Assembly: GCA_018828145.1 (NCBI GenBank)
Contig: JAHJWO010000047.1
Coordinates: 1 to 64,000 of the forward strand
Source: Alphaproteobacteria bacterium
GTDB lineage: Bacteria > Pseudomonadota > Alphaproteobacteria > Rhizobiales > Devosiaceae
Reading direction: 5' to 3'
DNA: 64,000 bases
The number at the start of each line of letters is the position of its first letter. Position 1 is the first letter of the stretch. The notes below the pieces were generated by a model. The model was given only the letters and a program-made list of their open reading frames with translations, did no database searches and had not been told where the DNA came from. Below, piece by piece: positions 1 through 8,457 of this stretch. The translations under genes were made by a program, and so were the position numbers.

Positions 1-104
1 CTATCCAAACTACCCTTCGAGGCAGTCGCCTCGCCATCACGGCTCACTCGGTGAGCAAAGCGAACCCACGACAACCGCGCTGCAGGCGGCGCTTTGGCAC
101 GTCC
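1..104. other. Left-edge stretch downstream of phoR
   Basis: No gene is visible. GCTCACTCGGTGAGC (about 43-57) is a small hairpin that could end transcription of the PhoR-like gene or its continuation; support is weak. Confidence 0.3.
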
Positions 105-1388
105 CTAGGGCAGGAACACATCCACCCGCAGGCCTTCGCCCGGCTTGCTCTTGATGGAGAGCTGGCCGCGATGGCGCGTAACGATGTGCTTGACGATTGC
201 CAGTCCGAGGCCCGTGCCCTTCTTCTTGCGGCTGGCATCGGCGTCGATGCGGTAGAAGCGCTCGGTCAGCCGCGGCACATGCTCGGGCTCGACGCCGGGG
301 CCGTGATCGATCACCGTTACCATATGCGGCAGGCCCGGGCGGCCCGAAGGCGCCAGGCTCACCTCGACGAACTTGCCGCCGGCGCCATATTTGATGGCAT
401 TGTCCATGAGATTTTCGAACACTTCATAGAGCTGGCCGCGATCGCCCATCGTCGTGCTCGGGCCCTCGAAAAGGCTCAGCCGGATCTCGACGTCTGCCGC
501 CTTGGCCTGCATCATCAGGCCCTCGCGCACTTCGCGGAGCAAGGCGGCCAGGTCGATGCTGCCGGTGGGGCGCACATGCTGGTGCATCTCGATGCGGGAC
601 AGGCTCAGCAGGTCGTCGATCAGCTTGCTCATGCGCTCGGCCTGGCCGCGCATGATGCCGAGAAACTTCTCCCGTGCCGCGGCATCCTTGGCGGCCGGTC
701 CCAGCAGCGTATCGATGAAGCCCAGCAGGGAGGCCAGCGGGGTGCGCAATTCGTGGCTGGCATTGGCGATGAAGTCGGATCGCAGCGCGTCGACCCGCTT
801 GAGCTCGGTCAGGCTCTGGAAGGTGACAACGAGCTGGCGGTTCTCGTCCTCGAGCCAGTCCCGGCCCGGCCGGCGCAGGGGGGAGACCACGACCTTGTCC
901 CAGGTCTCGGAGGGCACCGTCTCGTGCAGCTCGATGCTGCGCACGCTGCCCCCGCGCATGGCGGCATCGATGGCCCCTACCAGCTGCGGATTGCGCAGCG
1001 AGAAGGTGATGGGATTGCCCGCAACCACGGCAGGGAACTGCCGGCCCGCTGCCGCATTGGCATGCAGCACCACTGAGCGGCGATCCAGCACGAGGCAGGG
1101 ATCAGCCAGCGCATCGGCAAAGGCGAAGACGGCGTCAGGGTCGGCCGACACCTGGGGCTGCGGCAGCTCGACGGTCCGGGTCACCGTTATCCGTCCAGCG
1201 GGCAGCATGGCGACGCCGGCCACCACGACAGCAAAACTGACAAGGGCCGCAACGATGCCGATCTCGCCGAACAGCACCAGGGCCGCGAAGACACCCGCTA
1301 TTCCGGCCAGCAGGCCACCTTGCGCCACGACGCGGGCGCGCGCCACGGTCAGCGGCGACATGGGCTCGTGGAACTGGGGCTCGTCCAT
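105..1388 (-). CDS. phoR: PhoR-type phosphate regulon sensor histidine kinase
   Basis: Membrane histidine kinase of 427 aa. Two hydrophobic segments lie near residues 23-42 and 44-64, with almost no periplasmic loop between them, as in PhoR. A PAS-like region (about 85-195) is followed by HisKA with the H-box SHELRTPLAS (phospho-acceptor His212) and a HATPase domain with the N-box (Asn330), DHGPGV (361-366) and GTGLGLA (391-397). PhoR phosphorylates PhoB under phosphate limitation. The assignment comes from architecture; no pst or pho gene is visible, although they would normally follow in the direction of position 1. It is divergent from the polyphosphate kinase, which suits a phosphate-related neighbourhood. 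Another PAS-containing kinase is possible. Confidence 0.8.
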   Translation of the reverse strand: MDEPQFHEPMSPLTVARARVVAQGGLLAGIAGVFAALVLFGEIGIVAALVSFAVVVAGVAMLPAGRITVTRTVELPQPQVSADPDAVFAFADALADPCLVLDRRSVVLHANAAAGRQFPAVVAGNPITFSLRNPQLVGAIDAAMRGGSVRSIELHETVPSETWDKVVVSPLRRPGRDWLEDENRQLVVTFQSLTELKRVDALRSDFIANASHELRTPLASLLGFIDTLLGPAAKDAAAREKFLGIMRGQAERMSKLIDDLLSLSRIEMHQHVRPTGSIDLAALLREVREGLMMQAKAADVEIRLSLFEGPSTTMGDRGQLYEVFENLMDNAIKYGAGGKFVEVSLAPSGRPGLPHMVTVIDHGPGVEPEHVPRLTERFYRIDADASRKKKGTGLGLAIVKHIVTRHRGQLSIKSKPGEGLRVDVFLP

Positions 1389-1479
1389 GTTTTGTTTCTG
1401 AGAATCAGTCAGTTGCAGCGCCTCTTGCGCGCAAGGGCGCCTTCATAGCACGGTGAACATGACAACGGAGCGACACGCA

Positions 1480-2337
1480 ATGACCGATCCTCTCGACGGC
1501 TTCGACCTCGAAAATCCCGAACTGCCCAAGGCGGTCAAGAAGCACGCCATGACCTCCGGGGGTTATCCTTACGAGGATAAGCTGGATAAGGACATCTATG
1601 AAACCCGGATGTATCAGCTGCAGCTGCAACTGGTGCTGCTGCAGGCGCATCTGGCCAGTTCGGGCGAGCGCGTGATGATCGTGTTCGAAGGGCGCGATGC
1701 CGCCGGCAAGGGCGGCACCATCAAGACCTATCTGGAAAATCTCAATCCGCGCTACAACCTGATCGCCGCCCTGCCCAAGCCGAACGACCGCGAACGCACG
1801 CAATGGTACTTCCAGCGCTATGTCGACTGGCTGCCGGCGGCCGGGGAAACCGTGCTGTTCGACCGCTCCTGGTATAACCGGGCCGGCGTCGAGCCAGTAA
1901 TGGGCTTTTCCACGCCCGAACAGACCGAGCATTTTCTCGAGGAAGCGCCGGAATTCGAGAAGCGCATCACCAATGACGGCATCCACCTGTTCAAGTTCTG
2001 GCTGTCGATCGGGCGCGAAATGCAGCTCAAGCGCTTCCATGACCGGCGGCACGATCCGCTGAAGATCTGGAAGCTGTCGCCGATCGATCTCGAAGCGCTG
2101 GCGCGCTGGGATGCCTATACTGCGGCGCGCGACGAAATGCTCAAGCGCACCGACTGCGCCCATGCCCCCTGGACGGTGGTCCGCACCAATGACAAGCGCC
2201 GCGGCCGCATCAACCTGATCCAGTCGGTGCTGCATCGCATGGATTTCCCCGGCAAGGATCTTGAGGCGATCGGCGAGATCGACCGCAACATTACCCTCGG
2301 CGCCCAGGCCTTCCTCAAGCTGAACAAGGCGGACTGA
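1480..2337 (+). CDS. ppk2: PPK2-family polyphosphate kinase
   Basis: Cytoplasmic polyphosphate kinase 2 (285 aa), which transfers phosphate between polyphosphate and nucleoside di- or monophosphates. The P-loop GRDAAGKGG is at residues 71-79 and the second signature FDRSWYNRAGVE at 127-138; both are PPK2 hallmarks. Length matches single-domain class I PPK2. Upstream in-frame GTG (1453) and ATG (1459) exist, but GGAG at 1467-1470 sits nine bases before the ATG at 1480, so that start is preferred. It is divergent from the PhoR-like kinase and convergent with the RpiR regulator, with no terminator in the 4-bp gap. Nucleotide specificity cannot be read from sequence. Confidence 0.92.
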   Translation: MTDPLDGFDLENPELPKAVKKHAMTSGGYPYEDKLDKDIYETRMYQLQLQLVLLQAHLASSGERVMIVFEGRDAAGKGGTIKTYLENLNPRYNLIAALPKPNDRERTQWYFQRYVDWLPAAGETVLFDRSWYNRAGVEPVMGFSTPEQTEHFLEEAPEFEKRITNDGIHLFKFWLSIGREMQLKRFHDRRHDPLKIWKLSPIDLEALARWDAYTAARDEMLKRTDCAHAPWTVVRTNDKRRGRINLIQSVLHRMDFPGKDLEAIGEIDRNITLGAQAFLKLNKAD

Positions 2338-2341
2338 GCGC

Positions 2342-3178
2342 CTACTTGCCCTCGATCGAGCCCATGCGCTTGCTGGCCGTCGGCCAGCTCAGCTCCGTCG
2401 TCCGCGCAATGACGGCTTCGACCAGGGTGAAGAGCGAGCCATTGGCGTCCCAGGTACGGCCCATCTCGGTGCGGCAGGGCAGGACCAGCTTGGCAAAGCG
2501 CGCCACCGGGCTCATCCACTCGTCGGTGATGAGCACGATCTGCGCCCGCCTTGCGGTCAGTTCGGTCGCCACGTCCAGGAGGCTGGCATCATATCGGCGC
2601 ACGTCGAAGATGATGGCCAGGTCCCCCGCCCTGACGTCGATCAGTTGGTCCGCCCGTGTCGCCGGCCGGCCGTCGAGCCGGCGCACGCCCTGGCGGATCA
2701 GCCGCAGGTGGGCCTCCATATAGCCGGCGAGGAAATCGGTAAAGCGGCCGCCGGCGAGATAGCAGCTGCCCTTGTTTTCGGCGAGCCGGGCGCAGACTGC
2801 CTCGAATTCGGAGGCCGGGATGAGCGCGGCGGAACTGCGGAGATTGTCCACTTCCTGGGTCACGAAGCGATCGAGAAAATTGCTGTCCCCCCGCTCCTGC
2901 GCGGCCGCAGAATGGCTGCGTTGCAGGGGCGATTTGGAGCGTTCCTCCAGTTCCTCGCGCAGGGCGCGCTGGAAGTCGGGATAGGATTTGTAGCCGAGCT
3001 GGGAAACGAAGCGCAGCACGGTGGCCGAGCTGGCTCCCGCCTGCTGGGCGAATTCGGCGACGGGCGCCAGGCCCAACGTCGGATAGGAGCCAAGCAGCCC
3101 GCGCGCCGCGCGTTTCTCGGCTGCCGTCAGCCGGTGAATCGCTTCATGGATGCGCCCCGCAACCGACTTTCCCTCCAT
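2342..3178 (-). CDS. RpiR (MurR) family transcriptional regulator
   Basis: 278 aa with an N-terminal RpiR helix-turn-helix (about residues 1-80, including ASSATVLRFVSQLGYKSYPD) and a C-terminal SIS sugar-isomerase-like domain (about 120-260). RpiR proteins are ligand-responsive regulators of catabolic operons. The ORF extends 26 codons further upstream, but homologues begin near MEGKSVAGRI and AGAGGGGC lies just before that ATG. It is divergent from the operon starting at 3270 and is therefore its likely local regulator. The effector is unknown; the SIS domain could accept a phosphorylated or amino compound. Confidence 0.87.
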   Translation of the reverse strand: MEGKSVAGRIHEAIHRLTAAEKRAARGLLGSYPTLGLAPVAEFAQQAGASSATVLRFVSQLGYKSYPDFQRALREELEERSKSPLQRSHSAAAQERGDSNFLDRFVTQEVDNLRSSAALIPASEFEAVCARLAENKGSCYLAGGRFTDFLAGYMEAHLRLIRQGVRRLDGRPATRADQLIDVRAGDLAIIFDVRRYDASLLDVATELTARRAQIVLITDEWMSPVARFAKLVLPCRTEMGRTWDANGSLFTLVEAVIARTTELSWPTASKRMGSIEGK

Positions 3179-3269
3179 GCGCCCCTCTGATTTCAGGAAT
3201 TCAGGATTGACAGTTCTTCTAAGTATGAAACTACTGATACAGAAGTTAATCGACAATGCGTAGGGCTAA

Positions 3270-4040
3270 GTGGACGTTAGCGGGCAAAAAGCGGTGCTGG
3301 TTTCCAATGCGCGGGGGCGTTCGCCCTTCGTCATCGTCTGCGACCACGCCAGCAACCGCATTCCCGCAAAATATGGCGATCTGGGCCTGACGCCCAGCCA
3401 GCGGTTGACCCACATCGCCTGGGACCCCGGCGCGCTCGCCGTCAGCCATGCGCTCTCGGATCTGCTCGATGCGCCCCTGGTACAATCGACGGTGTCGCGC
3501 CTCATCATAGACTGCAATCGCGAGCTCGATGCCCCCGACCTGATCTGGACGCTGTCGGAATCCACGCATATCGCGGCCAACGAAAACCTCGATCCAGCCG
3601 AACGGCAATACCGGATCGACCATTTTCACCGCCCCTATCACGCCTCGATCGAGACCCTGCTGGAAGCCCGGCGACATGCGGGTCGCGAGACCATCCTGGT
3701 CTGCATGCACTCCTTCACGCCGGTCTATAACGGCGTCGCCCGGCCCTGGCCGATCGGGCTGATCCATGGCGTTGACACGGGCTATACCAAGGCGCTGTTC
3801 GATGCGCTCAAGGCCGAGGACCCGAGCCTCAATGTGGGTTGGAACGAGCCCTATGCCGCCCTGAATGGCGTGACGCTGACGCTGGAAAAGCATGGCGACG
3901 GGCGGGGGCTCGATGCCACCATGATCGAAATCCGCAACGACGAAATTCTCGAACCCGCCGGGGTGGCCCTATGGTCGACCCGGCTGGCCCGTTGCCTCGA
4001 AGCGGCGCGCCAGGCGCGCAAAGGGGCAATGGCAGTCTAG
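3270..4040 (+). CDS. N-formylglutamate amidohydrolase family hydrolase
   Basis: 256 aa, N-formylglutamate amidohydrolase family, with the N-terminal motif VIVCDHASNRIP and conserved His in the FHRPYH and MHSF segments. Classic members (HutG) release glutamate from N-formylglutamate. No hut genes are nearby. Instead it opens an operon with a permease, a glutamine-synthetase-like ligase and two dehydrogenases. I infer that it hydrolyses a gamma-glutamyl or other N-acyl-glutamate intermediate made by that pathway. The start is GTG, preceded by TAGGG. The 91-bp divergent gap to the RpiR gene should hold the control region. Confidence 0.85.
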   Translation: MDVSGQKAVLVSNARGRSPFVIVCDHASNRIPAKYGDLGLTPSQRLTHIAWDPGALAVSHALSDLLDAPLVQSTVSRLIIDCNRELDAPDLIWTLSESTHIAANENLDPAERQYRIDHFHRPYHASIETLLEARRHAGRETILVCMHSFTPVYNGVARPWPIGLIHGVDTGYTKALFDALKAEDPSLNVGWNEPYAALNGVTLTLEKHGDGRGLDATMIEIRNDEILEPAGVALWSTRLARCLEAARQARKGAMAV

Positions 4041-4076
4041 ATCTATTCGTGGGCTCATTTTCAGGGGGACGTGACA

Positions 4077-5558
4077 ATGGCTGAGACGAGAAAGGTCGGT
4101 AGTGTCGCATATGCGACACGCGACCAGAACTACTTCGCAAAACGCGGGCTGATCCGGCACGCCAATGTCTGGCATTTGTGGGCGCTGGGGGTCGGCGCCG
4201 TCATCTCGGGACATTTCTCCGGCTGGAATGGCGGGCTGCTGCAGGGCGGCTGGGGCGGTATGTTCATCGCCACCGTCATTATCGGCATCATGTATCTTGG
4301 CCTGACCTTCGCCATCGCCGAGATGAGCCCCGCCCTGCCGCATACCGGCGCCGCCTATTCCTTCGCCCGCACCGCCATGGGGCCATGGGGCGGGTTCCTG
4401 ACTGGTCTGGCCGAGAATGTCGAATATGTGCTCACCCCGGCGGTGATCGTCTTCTTCATCGGCTCCTATCTCACCGGCATTTTCGAGACGCCGGACAGCT
4501 TCCAGCCAGTCTGGTGGGTGCTGGCCTATATCGCCTTTGTCGGGCTCAATGTCTGGGGCGTGGCGCTCAGCTTCCGCGTGACGCTGATCGTGACCCTGCT
4601 GGCGCTGGCGTGCCTGCTGGTGTTCTGGGTCTCGGCCATTCCCAACATGGATTTCTCGCGCTGGGCGCTCAATATCGGTGAAGGCGGCGTCGAACTGGCC
4701 GAAGGCAATGGCCCCTTCCTGCCCAACGGCATCATGGGCGTCTTCTTCGCCCTGCCCTTCGCCGTCTGGCTGTTCCTTGCCATCGAGCAACTGCCGCTGG
4801 CGGCTGAGGAATCCATGGATCCCAAGCGTGACATGCCGCGCGGCATCATCGCCGGCTTCCTGACGCTGGTGGTTTCGGCGCTGGCCATCCTGACACTCAA
4901 CCCATCGGTGGTCGGCATCGGCTCCTTCGCGCTGGGTTCGTCCGGCGAGCCGCTGCTGGATGGTTTCCGGGCCATCTATGGCGATGGCATTGCCAAAGGC
5001 CTGGCCCTGGTGGCGGTGCTGGGGCTGATCGCCTCGTTCCACACCATCATCTTCGCCCAGGGGCGGCAGATCTTCTCGCTGAGCCGTGCAGGCTACTTCC
5101 CGACCTTCCTGTCGGTGACCCATGACACGCGCAAGACCCCGCATGTCGCCATGGTCGCCGGTGCCCTCCTGGGCCTGGCCGTCATCATGTCTGTCTGGTT
5201 CCTGGCCGGCGAGGAAAACCGGGGCTCGGTGATCGGGTTCACCCTGCTCAACATGGCCGTGTTCGGCGCCATGCTCAGCTACATCATGCAGGGCCTCAGC
5301 TTCATCCTGCTGCGGCAGAACCAGCCGAATATGGAGCGGCCGTTCCGCAATCCGTTCGGCATTCCCGGCGCGGCCCTCACGGTCATCATCGCCGCTGTCA
5401 CCATCTACTTCCAGGTGACTGGCGACGCTGCCTATCGTGCCGGGATCATCGGCGTGGCGATCTGGTTTGCGGTGTTCATCGGTTACTTCGCCATCGTCGG
5501 CCGGCACAAGCTGATCCTGTCGCCCGAGGAAGAGTTCGCGCTCGAGCACAAGGCGTAA
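4077..5558 (+). CDS. APC-family amino acid/ethanolamine permease
   Basis: 493 aa, about 12 hydrophobic segments, amino acid-polyamine-organocation superfamily. The first transmembrane segment carries GVGAVISGHFSGWNGG, resembling ethanolamine permeases (Eat type). It probably brings an amine or amino alcohol into the cell. The ATG at 4077 is chosen over the GTG at 4071 because AGGGGGA at 4063-4069 is correctly spaced for it. It is the second gene of the 3270-9612 operon. Neighbouring ligase and dehydrogenases support an amino-alcohol substrate, but specificity is inferred, not shown. Confidence 0.85.
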   Translation: MAETRKVGSVAYATRDQNYFAKRGLIRHANVWHLWALGVGAVISGHFSGWNGGLLQGGWGGMFIATVIIGIMYLGLTFAIAEMSPALPHTGAAYSFARTAMGPWGGFLTGLAENVEYVLTPAVIVFFIGSYLTGIFETPDSFQPVWWVLAYIAFVGLNVWGVALSFRVTLIVTLLALACLLVFWVSAIPNMDFSRWALNIGEGGVELAEGNGPFLPNGIMGVFFALPFAVWLFLAIEQLPLAAEESMDPKRDMPRGIIAGFLTLVVSALAILTLNPSVVGIGSFALGSSGEPLLDGFRAIYGDGIAKGLALVAVLGLIASFHTIIFAQGRQIFSLSRAGYFPTFLSVTHDTRKTPHVAMVAGALLGLAVIMSVWFLAGEENRGSVIGFTLLNMAVFGAMLSYIMQGLSFILLRQNQPNMERPFRNPFGIPGAALTVIIAAVTIYFQVTGDAAYRAGIIGVAIWFAVFIGYFAIVGRHKLILSPEEEFALEHKA

Positions 5559-5566
5559 TGCGCATC

Positions 5567-5590
5567 GGGGTCGCGCGCCGGCGCGGCCCC
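5567..5590 (+). other. GC-rich intra-operon hairpin between permease and ligase
   Basis: GGGG-T-CGCGC, loop GCCG, GCGCG-G-CCCC: a near-perfect ten-pair stem with one T-G wobble between the permease stop and the ribosome site of the next gene. There is no T-run, so it is not a standard intrinsic terminator. It could act as a processing or 3' stabilising hairpin that sets relative expression of permease and ligase. Confidence 0.45.
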
Positions 5591-5616
5591 ACCGGTCTGA
5601 ACAAGGAGCCGCCGCA

Positions 5617-6978
5617 ATGTCCTATACCCTTGCCGAACTGCGCAAAGACGTCGCTGCGGGCAGCATCGACACCGTGCTTGTCGCCTTTCCCGATATGCAG
5701 GGGCGGATGATCGGCAAGCGCTTGCAGGCGGAATACTTCCTTGAGACCGCCAATGACGAGACGCATGGCTGCGACTATCTGCTGGCCGACGATATCGACA
5801 TGGAGCCGGTGCCCGGCTACGAGGCGGCCAATTGGGGCAAGGGCTATGGCGATTTCGTCATGAAGCCCGATCTGACGACGCTGATGAAGGCCACCTGGCT
5901 CGAGGGTACGGCGATCGTGCTCTGCGATCTGTCCGATCACCACCACCACGAGCCCATTCCGCACAGCCCGCGCGCCATTCTCAAGGGGCAGATCGAACGC
6001 CTCGCCGCCATGGGCTACACGGCCAATGCCGCGACAGAGCTCGAATTCTACCTGTTCGACGACGATTACCGCACGATCAGTCAGAAGGGCTACCGCACCG
6101 CCCAGACGGCGGGCGACTACATCCAGGACTACAATATCTTCCAGACCACCAAGGAAGAGGGCGTAATGCGCGCCCTGCGCAAACACCTCCAGGCCTCCGG
6201 AATTCCCGTGGAATCCTCAAAGGGCGAATGGGGCCCGGGCCAGGAAGAGATCAACGTCAAGTATGCCGATGCGCTGACCATGGCCGACCGCCATGTGGTG
6301 CTCAAGAATGCCACCAAGGAAATCGCCTGGGCGCAGGGCAAGGCCGTGACCTTCATGGCCAAGTGGGACTATACCCTCGCCGGGTCCTCCAGCCACATCC
6401 ACATGTCGCTGGCCGACAAGGCCGGCAAGCCGCTCTTCGTCGACGGCAATGACGAGCGAGGCATGAGCGAGCTCATGAAGCAGTTCATGGCCGGGCAGCT
6501 CGCCTATGCCCGCGACATCACCTATTTCCTGGCGCCCTATATCAACAGCTACAAGCGCTTCCAGGCCGGCACCTTCGCCCCCACCAAGGCGATCTGGTCG
6601 CCCGATAACCGCACCGCCGGCTTCCGCCTCTGCGGCGAGCATTCCAAGTCCATCCGTGTCGAGTGCCGCATGGGCGGCGCCGACCTCAACCCCTATCTGG
6701 CCATTGCGGCTTTGATCGCCGCCGGCATCAAGGGCATCGAGGACAAGCTCGACCTGGAACCGGCTTTCGTCGGCGACGCCTATATCAGTGAACAGCTGCG
6801 CGAGATCCCCAAGACGCTGCGCGATGCCACCGACTGGCTCCGGCGCTCGACCATGCTCAAGGCCGCCTTCGGCGAGCAGGTCATCAGCCACTATGTGCAC
6901 ACGGCAGAGTGGGAGCAGTTCGAATATGACCGGCGCGTCACCGACTGGGAGCTCAAGCGCGGCTTCGAGCGGAGCTAA
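5617..6978 (+). CDS. Glutamine synthetase family protein (gamma-glutamyl-amine ligase candidate)
   Basis: 453 aa with glutamine synthetase fold. It has a beta-grasp N-terminus (about 1-110), the ELEFYLF metal-binding strand, SSSHIHMSL (equivalent of the GS MHVHQSL segment), NSYKRFQAGTFAPT and a DNRTAGFR ATP/glutamate-site segment. It is shorter and more divergent than GlnA and lacks a clear GlnA adenylylation tyrosine motif, fitting the GlnT/PuuA-type ligases that join glutamate to amines. AAGGAG lies before the ATG. The operon partners (amine permease, aldehyde and alcohol dehydrogenases, glutamate-releasing amidohydrolase) suggest gamma-glutamylation of an amino alcohol such as ethanolamine. 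True ammonia ligation is not excluded. Confidence 0.87.
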   Translation: MSYTLAELRKDVAAGSIDTVLVAFPDMQGRMIGKRLQAEYFLETANDETHGCDYLLADDIDMEPVPGYEAANWGKGYGDFVMKPDLTTLMKATWLEGTAIVLCDLSDHHHHEPIPHSPRAILKGQIERLAAMGYTANAATELEFYLFDDDYRTISQKGYRTAQTAGDYIQDYNIFQTTKEEGVMRALRKHLQASGIPVESSKGEWGPGQEEINVKYADALTMADRHVVLKNATKEIAWAQGKAVTFMAKWDYTLAGSSSHIHMSLADKAGKPLFVDGNDERGMSELMKQFMAGQLAYARDITYFLAPYINSYKRFQAGTFAPTKAIWSPDNRTAGFRLCGEHSKSIRVECRMGGADLNPYLAIAALIAAGIKGIEDKLDLEPAFVGDAYISEQLREIPKTLRDATDWLRRSTMLKAAFGEQVISHYVHTAEWEQFEYDRRVTDWELKRGFERS

Positions 6979-7013
6979 GTCTCCTTGTCGCCACAGAAGG
7001 CTACACATACTCG

Positions 7014-7046
7014 ATGTCACCCTGGCCTAGAGGCCGGGATGACATA
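7014..7046. repeat. Palindromic intergenic repeat (ATGTCA..TGACAT type)
   Basis: ATGTCACCCTGGCC, short loop, GGCCGGGATGACAT forms a long imperfect hairpin in the gap between ligase and aldehyde dehydrogenase. It resembles the mobile palindromic units common between genes in rhizobial relatives. It falls inside the open frame upstream of the aldehyde dehydrogenase, which argues against the upstream ATG at 7014 being the true start. Confidence 0.55.
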
Positions 7047-7070
7047 GTGGGTTGCACGAGTTCGGAACAC

Positions 7071-8453
7071 ATGACTGATACTGTAAAAATCATCTCCCCC
7101 ATCGACGGCAGCGTCTATGCCGAGCGTCCGCTCGCCAGCGCTACCGAAATCGACTCCGCTGTCGTCAGGGCCAAGGCCGCCCGGCGCGCCTGGGGCGAGG
7201 TCACCATTCCCGAGCGGCAGAAGATCCTCAGCCACTTCGTCGATGCCCTGCTGCTGATGAATGACGAGATCGTGCCCGAGCTGGCCTGGCAGATGGGCCG
7301 ACCCATCCGCTTTGGCGGCGAGAAGCGCGGCGTGGAAGAACGCAGCCGTTACATGATCGCGCTGGCCGCCGAGGCGCTGGCGCCATCGATCAAGCCCGAA
7401 AAAGACGGCTTCACCCGCTACATTACCCGAGAGCCGCTGGGCACGGTGATGGTGATCGCGCCGTGGAACTACCCCTTCCTCACCGCGGTCAATTCCATCG
7501 TGCCGGGGTTGATGGCCGGCAACGCCGTCATGCTCAAGCATGCCAGCCAGACTTTGCTGGCCGGCGAGCGTTTCGCCATGGCCGCCGAAAGCGCCGGATT
7601 GCCGGCAGGCCTGTTCCAGAATCTCGTACCGGGTCACGCCGATACCGAAAAGCTCATCGCTTCGGGCGCCATCGACCACATCAACTTCACCGGCTCGGTC
7701 GAGGGTGGCCGCCGCATCGAGAAGGCCGCCGCCGGCACCTTCGCCACGCTCGGCCTCGAACTGGGCGGCAAGGACCCCGCCTATGTCCGCGCCGACGCCA
7801 ATCTCGACAATGCGGTCGAAAACCTGGTCGATGGCTCGTTCTTCAATTCGGGCCAAAGCTGCTGCGGCGTCGAACGCATCTACGTGCACGAGACCGTCTA
7901 CGACACCTTCGTCACCCGCTTCATCGAAAACGCCAAGGGTTGGACGCTGGGCAACCCGCTCGATTCGAATACCATTGTCGGCCCCATGGCGCGCGGCAAT
8001 TTCGCCGATCATGTGCGCCAGCAGACCGAAGAAGCCCTGCGCGGCGGCGCCACACGCCACCTCAATACCAGGCACGATCTCGACAAGCCCGGTTCGCCCT
8101 ATCTGGCGCCCGAGGTGCTGACCAACGTCAACCACCAGATGAGCGTCATGCGCGAGGAGAGCTTCGGCCCCGTCGTCGGCATCATGAAGGTCGCCGACGA
8201 CGCCGAGGCCGTCACGCTGATGAATGACAGCCCCTATGGCCTCACCGCCTCGATCTGGACCGAAGACCTGGATACAGCTGCCAAGCTGGGCGCCAGCATC
8301 GAGACCGGCACGGTCTTTGCCAATCGCTGCGACTATCTCGATCCGGCTCTGGTCTGGACCGGGGTCAAGGACACGGGCAAGGGCGGCGCATTGAGTGAGA
8401 TCGGCTATGCCAACCTGACGCAGCCCAAAAGCTATCACCTGAAGCGGGTATGA
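7071..8453 (+). CDS. NAD(P)-dependent aldehyde dehydrogenase
   Basis: 460 aa, aldehyde dehydrogenase superfamily. It has PWNYPFLTAVNSIVPGLMAGNAV (cofactor region, about 145-165), the general-base segment LELGGKDPAYV and the catalytic Cys in NSGQSCCGVERIYV. The ATG at 7071 is chosen because the longer frame to 7014 reads through a palindromic repeat. It oxidises an aldehyde to the acid. Sandwiched between a gamma-glutamyl ligase and an alcohol dehydrogenase, it probably oxidises a gamma-glutamyl-amino-aldehyde or a related aldehyde. The next gene starts four bases after its stop. Confidence 0.9.
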   Translation: MTDTVKIISPIDGSVYAERPLASATEIDSAVVRAKAARRAWGEVTIPERQKILSHFVDALLLMNDEIVPELAWQMGRPIRFGGEKRGVEERSRYMIALAAEALAPSIKPEKDGFTRYITREPLGTVMVIAPWNYPFLTAVNSIVPGLMAGNAVMLKHASQTLLAGERFAMAAESAGLPAGLFQNLVPGHADTEKLIASGAIDHINFTGSVEGGRRIEKAAAGTFATLGLELGGKDPAYVRADANLDNAVENLVDGSFFNSGQSCCGVERIYVHETVYDTFVTRFIENAKGWTLGNPLDSNTIVGPMARGNFADHVRQQTEEALRGGATRHLNTRHDLDKPGSPYLAPEVLTNVNHQMSVMREESFGPVVGIMKVADDAEAVTLMNDSPYGLTASIWTEDLDTAAKLGASIETGTVFANRCDYLDPALVWTGVKDTGKGGALSEIGYANLTQPKSYHLKRV

Positions 8454-8457
8454 CCTC

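Noticed and set aside
3207..3235. TTGACA-like -35 upstream of the amidohydrolase gene
   Set aside because: No matching -10 at 16-18 bp spacing; I could not support a promoter call.
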